Shown here: piece after piece, positions 8,853-18,643 of the stretch
Layout of the letters: each line of letters starts with the position of its first letter
How positions within the stretch are numbered: position 1 is the first letter of the stretch
Source of the DNA: Aquimarina brevivitae
GTDB taxonomy: Bacteria; Bacteroidota; Bacteroidia; Flavobacteriales; Flavobacteriaceae
NCBI RefSeq assembly: GCF_004216895.1
Contig: NZ_SGXE01000004.1
Coordinates: forward strand, 25,031-89,030
Reading direction: 5' to 3'
Length of the DNA stretch: 64,000 bases
Translations under genes and position numbers: made by a program
Notes under the pieces: generated by a model
The model's input: only the letters and a program-made list of their open reading frames with translations
Database searches by the model: none
Told to the model about the DNA's origin: nothing

Positions 8853-10187
8853 TTATAGTTCGCGCACAGCTTCTTTAAACTGTCGACCTCGCTCCTCGTA
8901 ATTTTTAAACAAGTCAAAACTTGCACAAGCTGGCGATAACAAGACATTATCATTGCGCTCAGCAATTTTATATGCATAATTCACCGCATCTTTCATAGAT
9001 TGTGTCTCTACAATATCATCTACACAATTTCCAAAGGCATTCACGATTTTTGAGTTGTCCACTCCAAGGCAAATTATTGCCTTAACTTTTTCATTGACCA
9101 GTGCAAATAACTCAGCATAATTATTTCCTTTATCCACTCCGCCGACAATCCAAATGGTTGGTGCTTTCATGGCGTCAAGTGCATAATACGTAGCATTAAC
9201 ATTAGTAGCTTTAGAGTCATTAATATATTGAACATTATTAATTTTCAACACACTTTCCAGGCGATGCTCCACACCATGAAAGTTTTCTAAGCACTCTCTT
9301 ATGGTTGCTTTTCTGATTTTTAATAATTGCGCTACTGTAGCTGCAGCCATGGCGTTTTTAACGTTATGGTTTCCTTTAAGTGCTAATGCGGATGCTGACA
9401 TAATTAACTTGTCGTTATTAATTGTTATTGTTATCGTATCGTTATCTAAATAAGCTCCCTCATCTACTTTTTCGTGTAACGAAAACGGCAGCTGAGTTGA
9501 CTCTATTTTATTATTTTTTAAATAGTCGGTGATCACTTTATCATCTTTATCATAAATAAAATAATCGTCCTTGGTTTGATTTTCTACAATTCTAAATTTT
9601 GCTTTAATATAATTTTCAAACTTATAGTCATATCGGTCTAAATGATCAGGAGTGATATTGGTTAACACAGCAATATGAGGCTTGAAGCTCGTAATTCCAT
9701 CTAACTGAAAACTACTAACTTCTAACACATAGCCCTCTTTATCCTGTAGGGCAACACTTTTAGCAAAGCTGTCCCCTATATTACCGGCACAACCCACATT
9801 TAATCCTGCTTGATCCAGAATGTAATGGGTCAAAGCCGTAGTGGTCGTTTTTCCGTTACTACCGGTTATACCCACTAATGAAGCCGTGGTATATCTTGAA
9901 GCAAATTCAATCTCTGAGATTACTTCAATTCCCTTTGCGTTAAGCTCCTTGATCAAAGTAATTTGATCTGGGATGCCCGGGCTTTTTACCACTGTATTGG
10001 CTTCAAAAATCCTAGATGTACTATGTTCGCCTTCTTCCCATTCAATTTCATATTTTGTAAGAACGTCTTTATAGCTACTTGCTATTTGTCCTTTATCTGA
10101 TACAAATACATCATACCCTTGTTGTTGCGCCAAAATAGCTGCTCCAACTCCACTTTCTCCTGCACCTAAGACAACAACTTTTTCCAC
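8853..10187 (-). CDS. murD: UDP-N-acetylmuramoylalanine--D-glutamate ligase
   Basis: Cytoplasmic Mur ligase that adds D-Glu to UDP-MurNAc-L-Ala. The N-terminal dinucleotide-like loop LGAGESGVGAA is at 7-17 and the ATP loop GITGSNGKTTTT starts near 106. NDSKATNVNAT and LSPACASFDLFKNYEERG are the C-terminal signatures of MurD. The 444-residue length is normal. The start codon is GTG, one base after the mraY stop, so the two genes are probably translated together. Confidence 0.97.
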   Translation of the reverse strand: MEKVVVLGAGESGVGAAILAQQQGYDVFVSDKGQIASSYKDVLTKYEIEWEEGEHSTSRIFEANTVVKSPGIPDQITLIKELNAKGIEVISEIEFASRYTTASLVGITGSNGKTTTTALTHYILDQAGLNVGCAGNIGDSFAKSVALQDKEGYVLEVSSFQLDGITSFKPHIAVLTNITPDHLDRYDYKFENYIKAKFRIVENQTKDDYFIYDKDDKVITDYLKNNKIESTQLPFSLHEKVDEGAYLDNDTITITINNDKLIMSASALALKGNHNVKNAMAAATVAQLLKIRKATIRECLENFHGVEHRLESVLKINNVQYINDSKATNVNATYYALDAMKAPTIWIVGGVDKGNNYAELFALVNEKVKAIICLGVDNSKIVNAFGNCVDDIVETQSMKDAVNYAYKIAERNDNVLLSPACASFDLFKNYEERGRQFKEAVREL

Positions 10188-10188
10188 G

Positions 10189-11421
10189 CTACCTTACTTT
10201 AAGTGTTACGATAGCAATGATTGCTAAAAAAATACCAACGATCCAAAATCGGGTTACAATCTTACTTTCGTGAATTCCTTTCTTCTGATAGTGATGATGC
10301 AATGGCGACATTAAAAATACACGCCTACCTTCACCAAACTTCTTTTTGGTATACTTAAACCAACTTACCTGAATCATAACCGATAAGGTTTCGATAAAAA
10401 ATATTCCACACAGTATTGGGATCAAAAACTCCTTGCGTATAGCTATAGCGATAACTGCAATAATGCCGCCAATGGTTAAACTGCCCGTGTCTCCCATAAA
10501 AACCTGAGCGGGAAATGTGTTGTACCATAAAAAGCCAACCAAAGCACCGGTAAAAGCTGCAATAAATATGGTAATCTCACCTGTATTAGGGATATACATC
10601 ACATTGAGGTAATCAGAAAAAATAATGTTACCAGAAACCCAGGCAAATAAGGCTAAGGTTAATGCTATAATGGCAGAAGATCCTGCTGCTAAACCATCTA
10701 TACCATCGGTTAGGTTAGCTCCATTTGACACCGCGGTTACAATAAATATGACAATAGGAATAAAAATTATCCACGCATAAGGAACTAAGTCTTCACTTAT
10801 CCAAGAAATTAAATTCGCATAATCAAATTCATTATTTTTAAAAAATGGAATCGTAGTTTTGGTAGACTTCATTGCTGGTTTAAAATCTGACCTATCTTCT
10901 GCAGGGATCTCTATGGCTACTGCCTCATCAATGGCACGCTCCTGTCTTACAATTACATCATCATGAAAATACATCGTACAACCCACAATTACGCCTAATC
11001 CAATCTGTCCAAAAACCTTGAATTTACCTGCTAACCCGTCTTTATTCTTTTTCTTAATTTTAAGATAATCATCGGTAAAACCAATAACACCCATCCACAC
11101 TGTGGTAACGATTAACAATATGACATATATATTATCTAATCGAGTAAACAGCAGTACCGGAATTATCGTGGCTAAAATTATTATGATACCTCCCATAGTA
11201 GGAGTTCCTGCTTTTTCGGCTTGACCTTCAAGTCCTAACTCTCGGATACGTTCTCCCATTTGGTTACGTTGCAGCAACACTATAATTCGCTTACCATAAA
11301 TTGTTGAAATTAGTAGTGAACATATGATTGCCAATGCAGCTCTAAACGTTATGAACCGAAATAACGAAGCTCCTGGCAATTGATATTCATTTTCTAAATA
11401 TTCAAAAAGATAGTATAGCAT
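10189..11421 (-). CDS. mraY: Phospho-N-acetylmuramoyl-pentapeptide-transferase
   Basis: Integral membrane enzyme that transfers phospho-MurNAc-pentapeptide to undecaprenyl phosphate to make lipid I. The motifs GTPTMGG, the DDYLK Mg-binding site, [10 protein letters not shown] and the histidine motif [11 protein letters not shown] are all present. It is 410 residues, about 50 longer than E. coli MraY. The excess is a hydrophilic loop at about residues 165-205 (charged, between membrane segments). Similar insertions are known from Bacteroidota. Confidence 0.97.
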   Translation of the reverse strand: MLYYLFEYLENEYQLPGASLFRFITFRAALAIICSLLISTIYGKRIIVLLQRNQMGERIRELGLEGQAEKAGTPTMGGIIIILATIIPVLLFTRLDNIYVILLIVTTVWMGVIGFTDDYLKIKKKNKDGLAGKFKVFGQIGLGVIVGCTMYFHDDVIVRQERAIDEAVAIEIPAEDRSDFKPAMKSTKTTIPFFKNNEFDYANLISWISEDLVPYAWIIFIPIVIFIVTAVSNGANLTDGIDGLAAGSSAIIALTLALFAWVSGNIIFSDYLNVMYIPNTGEITIFIAAFTGALVGFLWYNTFPAQVFMGDTGSLTIGGIIAVIAIAIRKEFLIPILCGIFFIETLSVMIQVSWFKYTKKKFGEGRRVFLMSPLHHHYQKKGIHESKIVTRFWIVGIFLAIIAIVTLKVR

Positions 11422-11455
11422 AATGATAGCTACCTCCGATTCATTACGAAGGAAT

Positions 11456-12919
11456 TTATTTATTCATTTTTATTAATTCTTCTTTTACAATTTCAAAGTC
11501 ATTAAAATCACTCTTCACTCCTTGTATTTCCTGATAGGTCTCGTGTCCCTTCCCCGCTATAAGTACGATGTCATTTTTTTCTGCCATTTGACAAGCCGTT
11601 TTAATGGCTTGCTTTCGATCTGTTATCGAAATTGTTTTTTTATAGTCCTGAGGTTCCACCCCTTTTTCTATATCCTGGATTATACTATCCGGATCTTCTG
11701 TCCTTGGATTGTCACTAGTAAATATCACCTTATCACTCAACTTGGCTGCGATATTACCCATTACGGGCCTTTTCATTTTATCGCGATCTCCTCCGCACCC
11801 AACAATAGTTATTAAAGTTTCATTCTTCGTACGGATGTCATTGATCGTTTGTAGTACGTTTTTAAGGGCATCAGGCGTATGTGCATAATCGACAATTGCA
11901 GTGATTTTTTGATCAGAAACCAGATATTGAAATCGTCCACTTACACTTTTGAGGTTGCTGAGTAATTGTAATATCTCAAGCTTCTCCAAACCTAAAAGGT
12001 CTGCCGCACCATAAATCGCCAAAAGATTATAGGCATTAAAACTACCTATTAGTTTAGCCCACACTTCTTGTTCATTGATCTTCAATAAAAGCCCTTCTAA
12101 GCTATTTTCTAAGATCTGACCTTGGTAATCTGCAAAGGATTTAAGTGCATAGGTATAGTGTTTAGCTTTTGTATTCTGAAGCATAAACATCCCGTTCTTA
12201 TCGTCCTTATTGGTTAAAGCAAAAGCATCTTTACCCAAACCATCAAAGAATTCCTTTTTAACATTACGGTATTCCTCAAAGGTCTTATGATAATCTAAAT
12301 GATCATGAGACAAATTGGTGAAAATACCTCCGGTAAAATGAAGCCCTTCTGTCCTTTTTTGGTGGATGCCGTGAGAACTTACTTCCATAAAGCAAAACTC
12401 TACACCACTCTCATTCATCAAGGCTAAATATTTATTGATACTCAACGGATCCGGAGTGGTATGCGTTGCTGAATATTCTTCGTTGTCCACTAATACCTTA
12501 ACCGTAGATAACAATCCTACTTTATATCCTGCTGCTTTAAAAAGCTTGTACAATAAGGTAGAAACCGTGGTCTTACCATTAGTACCTGTAATTCCAATCA
12601 GCTTCAAGTTTTTTGAAGGAGAATTGTAATAATTTGAAGCCATTATGGCCAACGCCGCGTGTGCATTTTCAACTTCAATATAAGTGATATCCGGTTTAGG
12701 GTCTGCAGGTGTTTGCTCACATACAATTGCTTTTGCTCCGTTATCAATTGCTTTTGATATATAATCATGACCATCAACCACACTTCCTCTAATGGCTATA
12801 AATACATCTCCATCTGAAATTTTACGCGAATCAAAAGCCAGGGTATTGACCTGTAATGAGGTATCACCAATAACCGCATTCAACTTTACTTTATACAATA
12901 TGTCCTTTAATGCTTTCAC
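11456..12919 (-). CDS. murE: UDP-N-acetylmuramoylalanyl-D-glutamate--2,6-diaminopimelate ligase
   Basis: Adds the third stem-peptide residue. The ATP loop GTNGKTT is at 112-118, and the carbamylated-lysine region and the [11 protein letters not shown] motif follow. The DNPR motif at 403-406 is the signature of enzymes that use meso-diaminopimelate rather than lysine, so the cell wall is predicted to be meso-DAP type. At 487 residues it has the usual size. The GTG start overlaps the ftsI stop by 4 bp (GTGA). Confidence 0.96.
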   Translation of the reverse strand: MKALKDILYKVKLNAVIGDTSLQVNTLAFDSRKISDGDVFIAIRGSVVDGHDYISKAIDNGAKAIVCEQTPADPKPDITYIEVENAHAALAIMASNYYNSPSKNLKLIGITGTNGKTTVSTLLYKLFKAAGYKVGLLSTVKVLVDNEEYSATHTTPDPLSINKYLALMNESGVEFCFMEVSSHGIHQKRTEGLHFTGGIFTNLSHDHLDYHKTFEEYRNVKKEFFDGLGKDAFALTNKDDKNGMFMLQNTKAKHYTYALKSFADYQGQILENSLEGLLLKINEQEVWAKLIGSFNAYNLLAIYGAADLLGLEKLEILQLLSNLKSVSGRFQYLVSDQKITAIVDYAHTPDALKNVLQTINDIRTKNETLITIVGCGGDRDKMKRPVMGNIAAKLSDKVIFTSDNPRTEDPDSIIQDIEKGVEPQDYKKTISITDRKQAIKTACQMAEKNDIVLIAGKGHETYQEIQGVKSDFNDFEIVKEELIKMNK

Positions 12920-14910
12920 GATAATTCCAATACAATTGTTTGATTAACTTTTACTTTAGTCCCAGGTTGGATGGACTGTTTTATGACTTTACCTGCTCCT
13001 TTGATCTCCACTTGTAATCCCATATTTTCTAAAAGTGAAATTACATCCATGGCTGGCATACCTTGTACATTAGGCATTATGGTTTTGTACTTCTGAGCTT
13101 TTCGATAATAATCCTGATAACTATTTTTCACCGTACTTCCTTCTACCACTTCTGGCTGCACCGTAACTTCTACTGGTATATCATTATATATTTTCAAAGC
13201 AATTTGCTTAAAAACCGGAGCAGCTACTACGCTTCCGTAGTAACCCTTTTCCTTATTGGGTTTATGGATCACCACAATCATAGAATATTTTGGGTTCTCC
13301 GCAGGAAAATATCCTGCAAAAGAAGAAATATACTCGCGCTCCTTATCTTTACCATAATTACCCCAACATGTCCCCGTTTTACCTGCTATTTGGAAAGCAC
13401 TGGTTTGTATATTATCTGCTGTACCTCTCTTCACTACATTTTTCATCATGTCTTGCACGATCCTGGCAGTCTCTTTAGAACATACAGCTGGATTTAGTAT
13501 CTCTTTACCATAGCGTTCTTCTGTCTTATCCCAAACTCTTACCTCCTTTATAAAACGAGGTTTAACCATCTGACCGTCATTGGCAATTGCGTTATAAAAT
13601 GCTAAGGTTTGTAATGGGGTAAGTGACACACCATAGCCGTGTGCCATCCACGGCAATGTAGTACCGTACCAATCCGAATCTCCTGGATACGGCAATTTAG
13701 GTACCCCTTCACCTTTAATGGGTAAGCCCAAACGTTCTGCCAGCCCCATATTGATAAGACGATCTACAAATCGTTTTGGGTTATTCTTATAATTATCATT
13801 AATTATTTTAGCAAACGCTGTATTTGATGATACCTCAAATGCTTTTGCTGCAGAAATCACCCCATAACCACCCCATCGAGAATCTTTTACTGTTCTGTCA
13901 TAAAAAGTCACCCGCCCATCTTCGGTATCAACTACATAACTGGAATCTATAACCCTATCTTCTAAGGCAGCTACCATAGTCATTAGCTTAAATGTCGATC
14001 CAGGCTCGTGGGATTCCCCAACTGCATAATTTAATTTTTCATAGTACTTACCATTTGTGGTACGGCCAAGATTAGCTATTGCTTTTACCTCGCCTGTTTT
14101 GGTTTCCATAACCACAGCGGTTCCGTGCTCGGCTTCAAACCTTTCGAGTTGTGCTAGTAAAGCGTGATGAGTAATATCCTGAATATTAACATCGATTGTA
14201 GATACTACATCGTATCCGTCTTCAGGTTCCACTTCATTAGCATCACCAATAGGTTTCCATTGGTTTTTAGCGATTTTTTGTTTTTTACGTTTACCTTCTT
14301 TCCCTCTTAGAAAAGTTCCGAATGCGCCTTCTAACCCAACGCGCGTATAATAGCCTTGCGCATCTTTTCGCTCGTATCCAACTGTACGCTCTGCTATTTT
14401 TCCGATTGGATGTTCTCTCACAGTTCGTTGTTCCACAATAAAACCTCCCTTATTGGCACCAAGACGAAACATTGGGAAATCCTTGACTCTCATGTATTGT
14501 GCGTACCCCAGGTTTTTGCAGATTAATAAATATCTGTTTTTGTTGGCACGCGCTCTTCTGATCATGCGATCATAATAAGTAGCAGATTTGCCTAGCTCTT
14601 TAGATAGGGCTACACAAAGTCCTTTAATATTATCTCTAAAATTTTTATCGGATACCGTAACCGCATCGAATCGGATATCATACTTGGGAACAGAAGTAGC
14701 AAGCAAATTACCTTTACTATCGTATAAATTTCCGCGATTTGCAGGAATATCAAAGGTCTTAAAAACTCGCTCCTGTCCCTTTTTACGGTATTCATCCCCG
14801 TCAACAAATTGAATATTGACAAGTTTTATACCTACAGCGATAGCAAATAGGAACATACATCCTGCTACAAAATACAAGCGGTTTAATATGTTTTTTTCTT
14901 TTACTGCCAT
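12916..14910 (-). CDS. ftsI: Class B penicillin-binding protein FtsI/PBP3 with PASTA domain
   Basis: Septal DD-transpeptidase. One membrane anchor (about 12-30) is followed by the PBP dimerisation domain (about 52-220) and the transpeptidase domain with the three catalytic motifs in place: STFK 305-308, SSN 361-363 and KTG 511-513. The last about 53 residues (612-664, from MPNVQG) form a single PASTA domain, absent from E. coli FtsI but common in Bacteroidota. It overlaps murE by 4 bp and follows ftsL by 6 bp. Confidence 0.97.
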   Translation of the reverse strand: MAVKEKNILNRLYFVAGCMFLFAIAVGIKLVNIQFVDGDEYRKKGQERVFKTFDIPANRGNLYDSKGNLLATSVPKYDIRFDAVTVSDKNFRDNIKGLCVALSKELGKSATYYDRMIRRARANKNRYLLICKNLGYAQYMRVKDFPMFRLGANKGGFIVEQRTVREHPIGKIAERTVGYERKDAQGYYTRVGLEGAFGTFLRGKEGKRKKQKIAKNQWKPIGDANEVEPEDGYDVVSTIDVNIQDITHHALLAQLERFEAEHGTAVVMETKTGEVKAIANLGRTTNGKYYEKLNYAVGESHEPGSTFKLMTMVAALEDRVIDSSYVVDTEDGRVTFYDRTVKDSRWGGYGVISAAKAFEVSSNTAFAKIINDNYKNNPKRFVDRLINMGLAERLGLPIKGEGVPKLPYPGDSDWYGTTLPWMAHGYGVSLTPLQTLAFYNAIANDGQMVKPRFIKEVRVWDKTEERYGKEILNPAVCSKETARIVQDMMKNVVKRGTADNIQTSAFQIAGKTGTCWGNYGKDKEREYISSFAGYFPAENPKYSMIVVIHKPNKEKGYYGSVVAAPVFKQIALKIYNDIPVEVTVQPEVVEGSTVKNSYQDYYRKAQKYKTIMPNVQGMPAMDVISLLENMGLQVEIKGAGKVIKQSIQPGTKVKVNQTIVLELS

Positions 14911-14916
14911 GGGTTA

Positions 14917-15228
14917 TCAATTCTTGACAATTATTTTTTTTGGTGGAGTAGTTGGCTGTTTTATACCATTTCTTTGCATTTTATCAATAATGGAAGACTC
15001 CATTTTCAGTTGCATCAGTTCTGTTCTACCATCCACAAATTGACTTCTTAATTCTCTTACCTCGTCATTGAGGCGTGCTATTTCGTGTACTTTACTTTCT
15101 GCATTATGGGAACTTGCAATCATAATGATAGCCAGTAACGAAAGAAACAATAGCATACGCCAATTCTTCATCGCATCATCTGAGATCAAGAATTTCCCTT
15201 TTACTATATCGTATATGGTTTGTTTCAT
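14917..15228 (-). CDS. ftsL: FtsL-like cell division protein
   Basis: Small bitopic protein of 103 residues. A cytoplasmic N-terminus of about 24 residues is followed by one membrane segment (LLFLSLLAIIMIASS, about 26-40) and a periplasmic coiled coil (about 45-85). It is recognised by size, topology and its place between rsmH and ftsI, since FtsL sequences are barely conserved. Its ATG overlaps the rsmH stop by one base. Confidence 0.85.
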   Translation of the reverse strand: MKQTIYDIVKGKFLISDDAMKNWRMLLFLSLLAIIMIASSHNAESKVHEIARLNDEVRELRSQFVDGRTELMQLKMESSIIDKMQRNGIKQPTTPPKKIIVKN

Positions 15229-16124
15229 TATAACTTTTCTGCTATACGTAATTTTGCACTTCTCGCCCGATTATTATGTTCTATTTCTTCAGCACTTGGC
15301 ACGATTAGTTTTCCTACTTTCTTAAAAGGAACAGAGACATTACCATACATGTCTTTTTCAGGTTCACCTTCAAATAGTCCACTTCGCATATAGCGTTTCA
15401 CCAATCTATCTTCCAAGGAATGGTACGAAATCAAACTTAATCGTCCTTCTTCTTTTAAAAGCTCCGGAGTTTGTTCCAAAAACTCCTTTAAGGCTTCAAT
15501 CTCCTGATTAACTTCTATTCGTATCGCCTGGTAGATTTGCGCTAACACCTTATGCTCTCTATGCCTTGGTAAAAAGGGAGTCAACACCTCTTTAAGATCT
15601 TGACTTGTTTTAATTTCTTTTTCCTTTCTCTTTGATACAATTGCACGTGCTATTTTAGGTGCATTCTTTAATTCTCCGTATTGATAAAACATTTTTCGAA
15701 GATCTGATTCTTCGTATTCGTTAATGACTTGAAACGCTGACAAGTTTTTAGTTTGATCCATCCGCATATCCAAGTCGCTATCAAAGCGTGTTGAAAAACC
15801 ACGCTCAGGAACATCAAATTGATGCGAAGACACGCCAAAATCGCCTAAAATACCATCAACTTTCTTCACCCCATGAAATCGTAAAAAACGTTTTATAAAA
15901 CGAAAATTCTCTCGAATCAATGTAAACCGCTCATCATCTGGAACATTCGATAGCGCATCCTCATCCTGATCAAACGCCAACAACCTACCCTTAGGACCAA
16001 GCCGTTTCAATATTTCTTTGGAATGTCCTCCTCCTCCGAAGGTAACGTCTACATATACACCATCGGGTTTAATTGCTAAACCGTCTACTGTTTCGTTTAA
16101 TAATACTGTATTATGATACTCCAT
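15228..16124 (-). CDS. rsmH: 16S rRNA m4C1402 methyltransferase RsmH (MraW)
   Basis: SAM-dependent N4-methyltransferase acting on C1402 of 16S rRNA. The N-terminus HNTVLLNETVDGL, the SAM-binding VDVTFGGGGHS, the GDFGVSSHQFD motif and the C-terminal NNRARSAKLR are family signatures. I chose the ATG at 16124, which gives a typical MEYHNTVLL start; a TTG at 16139 and an ATG at 16133 lie upstream in frame. It overlaps the end of mraZ by 14 bp. Confidence 0.95.
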   Translation of the reverse strand: MEYHNTVLLNETVDGLAIKPDGVYVDVTFGGGGHSKEILKRLGPKGRLLAFDQDEDALSNVPDDERFTLIRENFRFIKRFLRFHGVKKVDGILGDFGVSSHQFDVPERGFSTRFDSDLDMRMDQTKNLSAFQVINEYEESDLRKMFYQYGELKNAPKIARAIVSKRKEKEIKTSQDLKEVLTPFLPRHREHKVLAQIYQAIRIEVNQEIEALKEFLEQTPELLKEEGRLSLISYHSLEDRLVKRYMRSGLFEGEPEKDMYGNVSVPFKKVGKLIVPSAEEIEHNNRARSAKLRIAEKL

Positions 16125-16581
16125 CACTATCATCTTCAAAACCCATTACTTCTTCAGCTAAATCTGCAAAATCGACAGCAGTGTCCTCTATGGTCTGTTC
16201 GTATTTTTCTTTATCCCAGATTTCAATAATATTAACTGCAGAGGATAACACAACTTCTTTTTTGACCTCTGCAAAAGCCATTAAGTCTTTAGGAATTAAC
16301 AATCTGCCAGTAGCGTCAATTTCTACTAATTTTACACCGGCAGTAAACCTTCTGATAAAATCATTGTTCTTTTTCTTAAACCTATTCAGTTTATTCATCT
16401 TTTGCATTAAAAGATTCCACTCCTCCATCGGATACAACTCCAAACAAGGCTGAAACACCGCTCTTTTTAAGACAAAACCATCCTGTAATATTGGGGATAG
16501 CTGCTTTTTAAAAGCAGCAGGCATCATTAACCGACCTTTTGCGTCAGCTTTACATTCGTATGTACCGATTAGATTTACCAC
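16111..16581 (-). CDS. mraZ: Transcriptional regulator MraZ
   Basis: DNA-binding protein with two SpoVT/AbrB-type domains; it binds direct repeats in front of its own operon. Both domains show the DxxGRL signature (AKGRLMMP near the N-terminus, DATGRLLIP in the second half). The frame stays open to 16641, but the family consensus begins at VNLIGTYECKADAKGRL. I therefore start at the GTG at 16581 (156 residues), which has an AGAAGGGG ribosome-binding-like sequence 6 nt upstream. The upstream candidate GTG at 16641 lies inside the operator repeats. Confidence 0.93.
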   Translation of the reverse strand: MVNLIGTYECKADAKGRLMMPAAFKKQLSPILQDGFVLKRAVFQPCLELYPMEEWNLLMQKMNKLNRFKKKNNDFIRRFTAGVKLVEIDATGRLLIPKDLMAFAEVKKEVVLSSAVNIIEIWDKEKYEQTIEDTAVDFADLAEEVMGFEDDSDGVS

Positions 16582-16622
16582 TTTAGTCCCCTTCTGGTTT
16601 AATAATTCAAATATATTGAAAA

Positions 16623-16652
16623 TTTTACCACTTTTTACCACATTTTACCACA
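16623..16652 (-). promoter_or_regulatory. MraZ operator: three tandem decamers
   Basis: On the plus strand three near-identical 10-mers follow one another: TTTTACCACT, TTTTACCACA, TTTTACCACA (minus strand GTGGTAAAA, period 10). A related GTGGTAAA occurs at the mraZ start codon (16574-16581). MraZ is known to bind short direct repeats of this kind (TGGGN-type in E. coli, AAAGTG-type in mycoplasmas), spaced one helical turn. The position just upstream of mraZ supports autoregulation of the dcw cluster. Confidence 0.8.
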
Positions 16653-16849
16653 TTGTTAATAAGTTCCGCCTCAAATGAAGTCCCCTCGTATAGCTTTGAT
16701 ATTAAAAAATTGAAGTTCATTACTATAAGTTTTGTCTTATATTACTGGCACTCAGACTGATTTTATGCAATTTTGTTATTTCGTTTACACAAATCACAGA
16801 CGGATGATCTACTATTGACAAAAAAACGTGAAACTAATTCTGAAAATGC

Positions 16850-16857
16850 TATATTTG
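16850..16857 (+). promoter_or_regulatory. -7 promoter element (TATATTTG)
   Basis: Exact match to the Bacteroidota -7 consensus TAnnTTTG, 25 bp before the ATG of the hydrolase gene. No TTG/TTTG -33 element is visible at the usual spacing. Confidence 0.5.
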
Positions 16858-16882
16858 CTTTTCATTGAGGTAACAAACATTA

Positions 16883-17653
16883 ATGAAGCACGAACTAATA
16901 CAAGACGGAAAATTCAACTATCTCGATATTGGAGAAGGAAAACCAATAATTATATTGCACGGGCTAATGGGTGGGCTGAGTAATTTTGATGGCGTTGGTA
17001 GTTATTTTCCTGAACGTGGATATAGGGTACTCATTCCTGAACTTCCGCTATACACCATGTCCTTACTAAAAACCAGTGTAGGAAATTTCGCGAAATATTT
17101 AAAAGAGTTCATAGATCACTTGAATTTTAAGGAGAGAGAAGTCATTCTTTTAGGAAATTCTCTTGGTGGACATATTGCCTTATTATGCACTAAAATGTTT
17201 CCGGAAAAAGTAAAAGCCCTTGTAATCACAGGTAGTTCTGGGTTGTATGAAAGTGCCATGGGTGAAAGCTACCCTAAGCGAGGCGATTATGAATATATCA
17301 AAGCAAAGGCAGAAAATGTATTCTACGATCCTGCGATTGCCACCAAAGAGATAGTTGACGAAGTATATGCTACAGTAAACGACCGAAATAAATTAATACG
17401 CACCTTAGCTATTGCTAAAAGCGCCATTAGACACAATATGGCAAAGGATTTACCCAATATGAAAACACCAACCTGTATTATTTGGGGTAAGGATGACACG
17501 GTAACTCCACCAGAGGTAGCCGATGATTTCAATCGTTTATTACCAGACTCTGATTTGTACTGGATTGAAAAATGTGGCCACGCTGCTATGATGGAACATC
17601 CAGATGAGTTTAACAAGATCTTTCACCACTGGCTAGAAAAGCGAAATTTTTAA
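16883..17653 (+). CDS. Alpha/beta hydrolase
   Basis: Soluble alpha/beta-hydrolase fold protein of 256 residues. The oxyanion-hole motif HGLMGG is near residue 25, the nucleophile elbow GNSLGG (Ser about 92) and the acid Asp in WGKDDTVTPPE, and the catalytic His in CGHAAMMEHP, so the triad is complete. No signal peptide is seen. The substrate cannot be told from sequence. It is followed 15 bp later by engB on the same strand, a pairing that suggests co-transcription but not a shared function. Confidence 0.88.
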   Translation: MKHELIQDGKFNYLDIGEGKPIIILHGLMGGLSNFDGVGSYFPERGYRVLIPELPLYTMSLLKTSVGNFAKYLKEFIDHLNFKEREVILLGNSLGGHIALLCTKMFPEKVKALVITGSSGLYESAMGESYPKRGDYEYIKAKAENVFYDPAIATKEIVDEVYATVNDRNKLIRTLAIAKSAIRHNMAKDLPNMKTPTCIIWGKDDTVTPPEVADDFNRLLPDSDLYWIEKCGHAAMMEHPDEFNKIFHHWLEKRNF

Positions 17654-17668
17654 AAAACGAAATTCAAC

Positions 17669-18274
17669 ATGAAGATTAACAGCGCTGAGTTTGTCATAAG
17701 TAACAGCGATGTTGCCAAATGTCCTAATGACAAATTACCTGAGTATGCATTTATAGGACGCTCTAATGTCGGTAAGTCCTCATTGATCAATATGCTTACC
17801 CAAAGAAAAAGCTTAGCTAAGACTTCAGGAAAACCGGGGAAAACCCAACTCATTAACCATTTTTTAATTAATAAAAACTGGTTTCTTGTTGATTTACCCG
17901 GATATGGATATGCCAGAGTATCGAAATCTACTAAAAAAGTCTTTCAGAAGTTTATAACCGCCTATTTTGCCAAACGAAAACAATTGGTTTGTGCTTTTGT
18001 CTTGGTGGATTCGCGCCACGACCCCCAGAAAATAGATTTAGAGTTTATGCAATGGCTGGGAGAACATCAAATTCCTTTTTGTATTATTTTTACCAAAGCA
18101 GATAAATTATCTAAAACGAAGCTTCCGGTACAGATCAATAATTACATCCATGAAATGATGAATTATTGGGAACAAATGCCTCCTTACTTTATTACCTCCT
18201 CCTCTTCTGGTTTGGGTAAAGAGGAAGTTTTGGCATACATCGATCAAATAAATCAAGAAATAAGCACTTCTTGA
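17669..18274 (+). CDS. engB: Ribosome biogenesis GTP-binding protein EngB/YsxC
   Basis: Small TRAFAC-class GTPase needed for assembly of the large ribosomal subunit. G1 is GRSNVGKSS, the switch region contains SGKPGKTQ, G3 is DLPGYGYA and G4 is TKADK. At 201 residues it is a normal full-length member. It follows the hydrolase gene and converges with gldC. Confidence 0.96.
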   Translation: MKINSAEFVISNSDVAKCPNDKLPEYAFIGRSNVGKSSLINMLTQRKSLAKTSGKPGKTQLINHFLINKNWFLVDLPGYGYARVSKSTKKVFQKFITAYFAKRKQLVCAFVLVDSRHDPQKIDLEFMQWLGEHQIPFCIIFTKADKLSKTKLPVQINNYIHEMMNYWEQMPPYFITSSSSGLGKEEVLAYIDQINQEISTS

Positions 18275-18289
18275 TACAAAATGTCTACT

Positions 18290-18317
18290 ATAGCTATAAA
18301 TCAGCTATTGTTTTTTT
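18290..18317 (+). terminator. terminator after engB
   Basis: ATAGCT (18290-18295) and AGCTAT (18303-18308) form a short stem followed by TG and a run of seven T. It overlaps the 3' end of the convergent gldC gene. Confidence 0.5.
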
Positions 18318-18643
18318 AACTCCAGTTTTTCTGCAAAATAATCACAAAAGTCCTTCATAGTAGCGGTCATTTTCTCATCTTGTGTCGCTCTATAATAGGT
18401 ATCACTCATCGACATTAAGGTTTGATGAAAAAATATCTTCATTTCATCAACTGGCATATCTTTGGTCCAAAGATCTATGCGCAGACTTTCCTTATTTTTC
18501 GTATCCCAAACCGATAAAAACATGGCTTTGGTCTCTTCATTTTCAACCCCCCCATCTTTTGCAGTCCAATTTAGTTTTTCGGGCACTCGATTCTCATCAA
18601 GTTCTATATCTACTTTTATTTCTGATTTATGTATAGTTGCCAT
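18305..18643 (-). CDS. gldC: Gliding motility protein GldC
   Basis: A 112-residue soluble protein starting MATIHKSEIKVDIELDENRVPEKL, with the WDTKNKESLRIDLWTKDMPVDEMK segment typical of GldC. In Flavobacterium it assists gliding, but its biochemical role is not known. It sits directly after gldB, sharing one base with the gldB stop, the conserved flavobacterial arrangement. Confidence 0.93.
   Translation of the reverse strand: MATIHKSEIKVDIELDENRVPEKLNWTAKDGGVENEETKAMFLSVWDTKNKESLRIDLWTKDMPVDEMKIFFHQTLMSMSDTYYRATQDEKMTATMKDFCDYFAEKLELKKQ

Noticed and set aside
13063-13497. 144-codon plus-strand frame within ftsI
   Set aside because: Antisense to the transpeptidase domain with intact catalytic motifs; low-complexity translation with no recognisable features.
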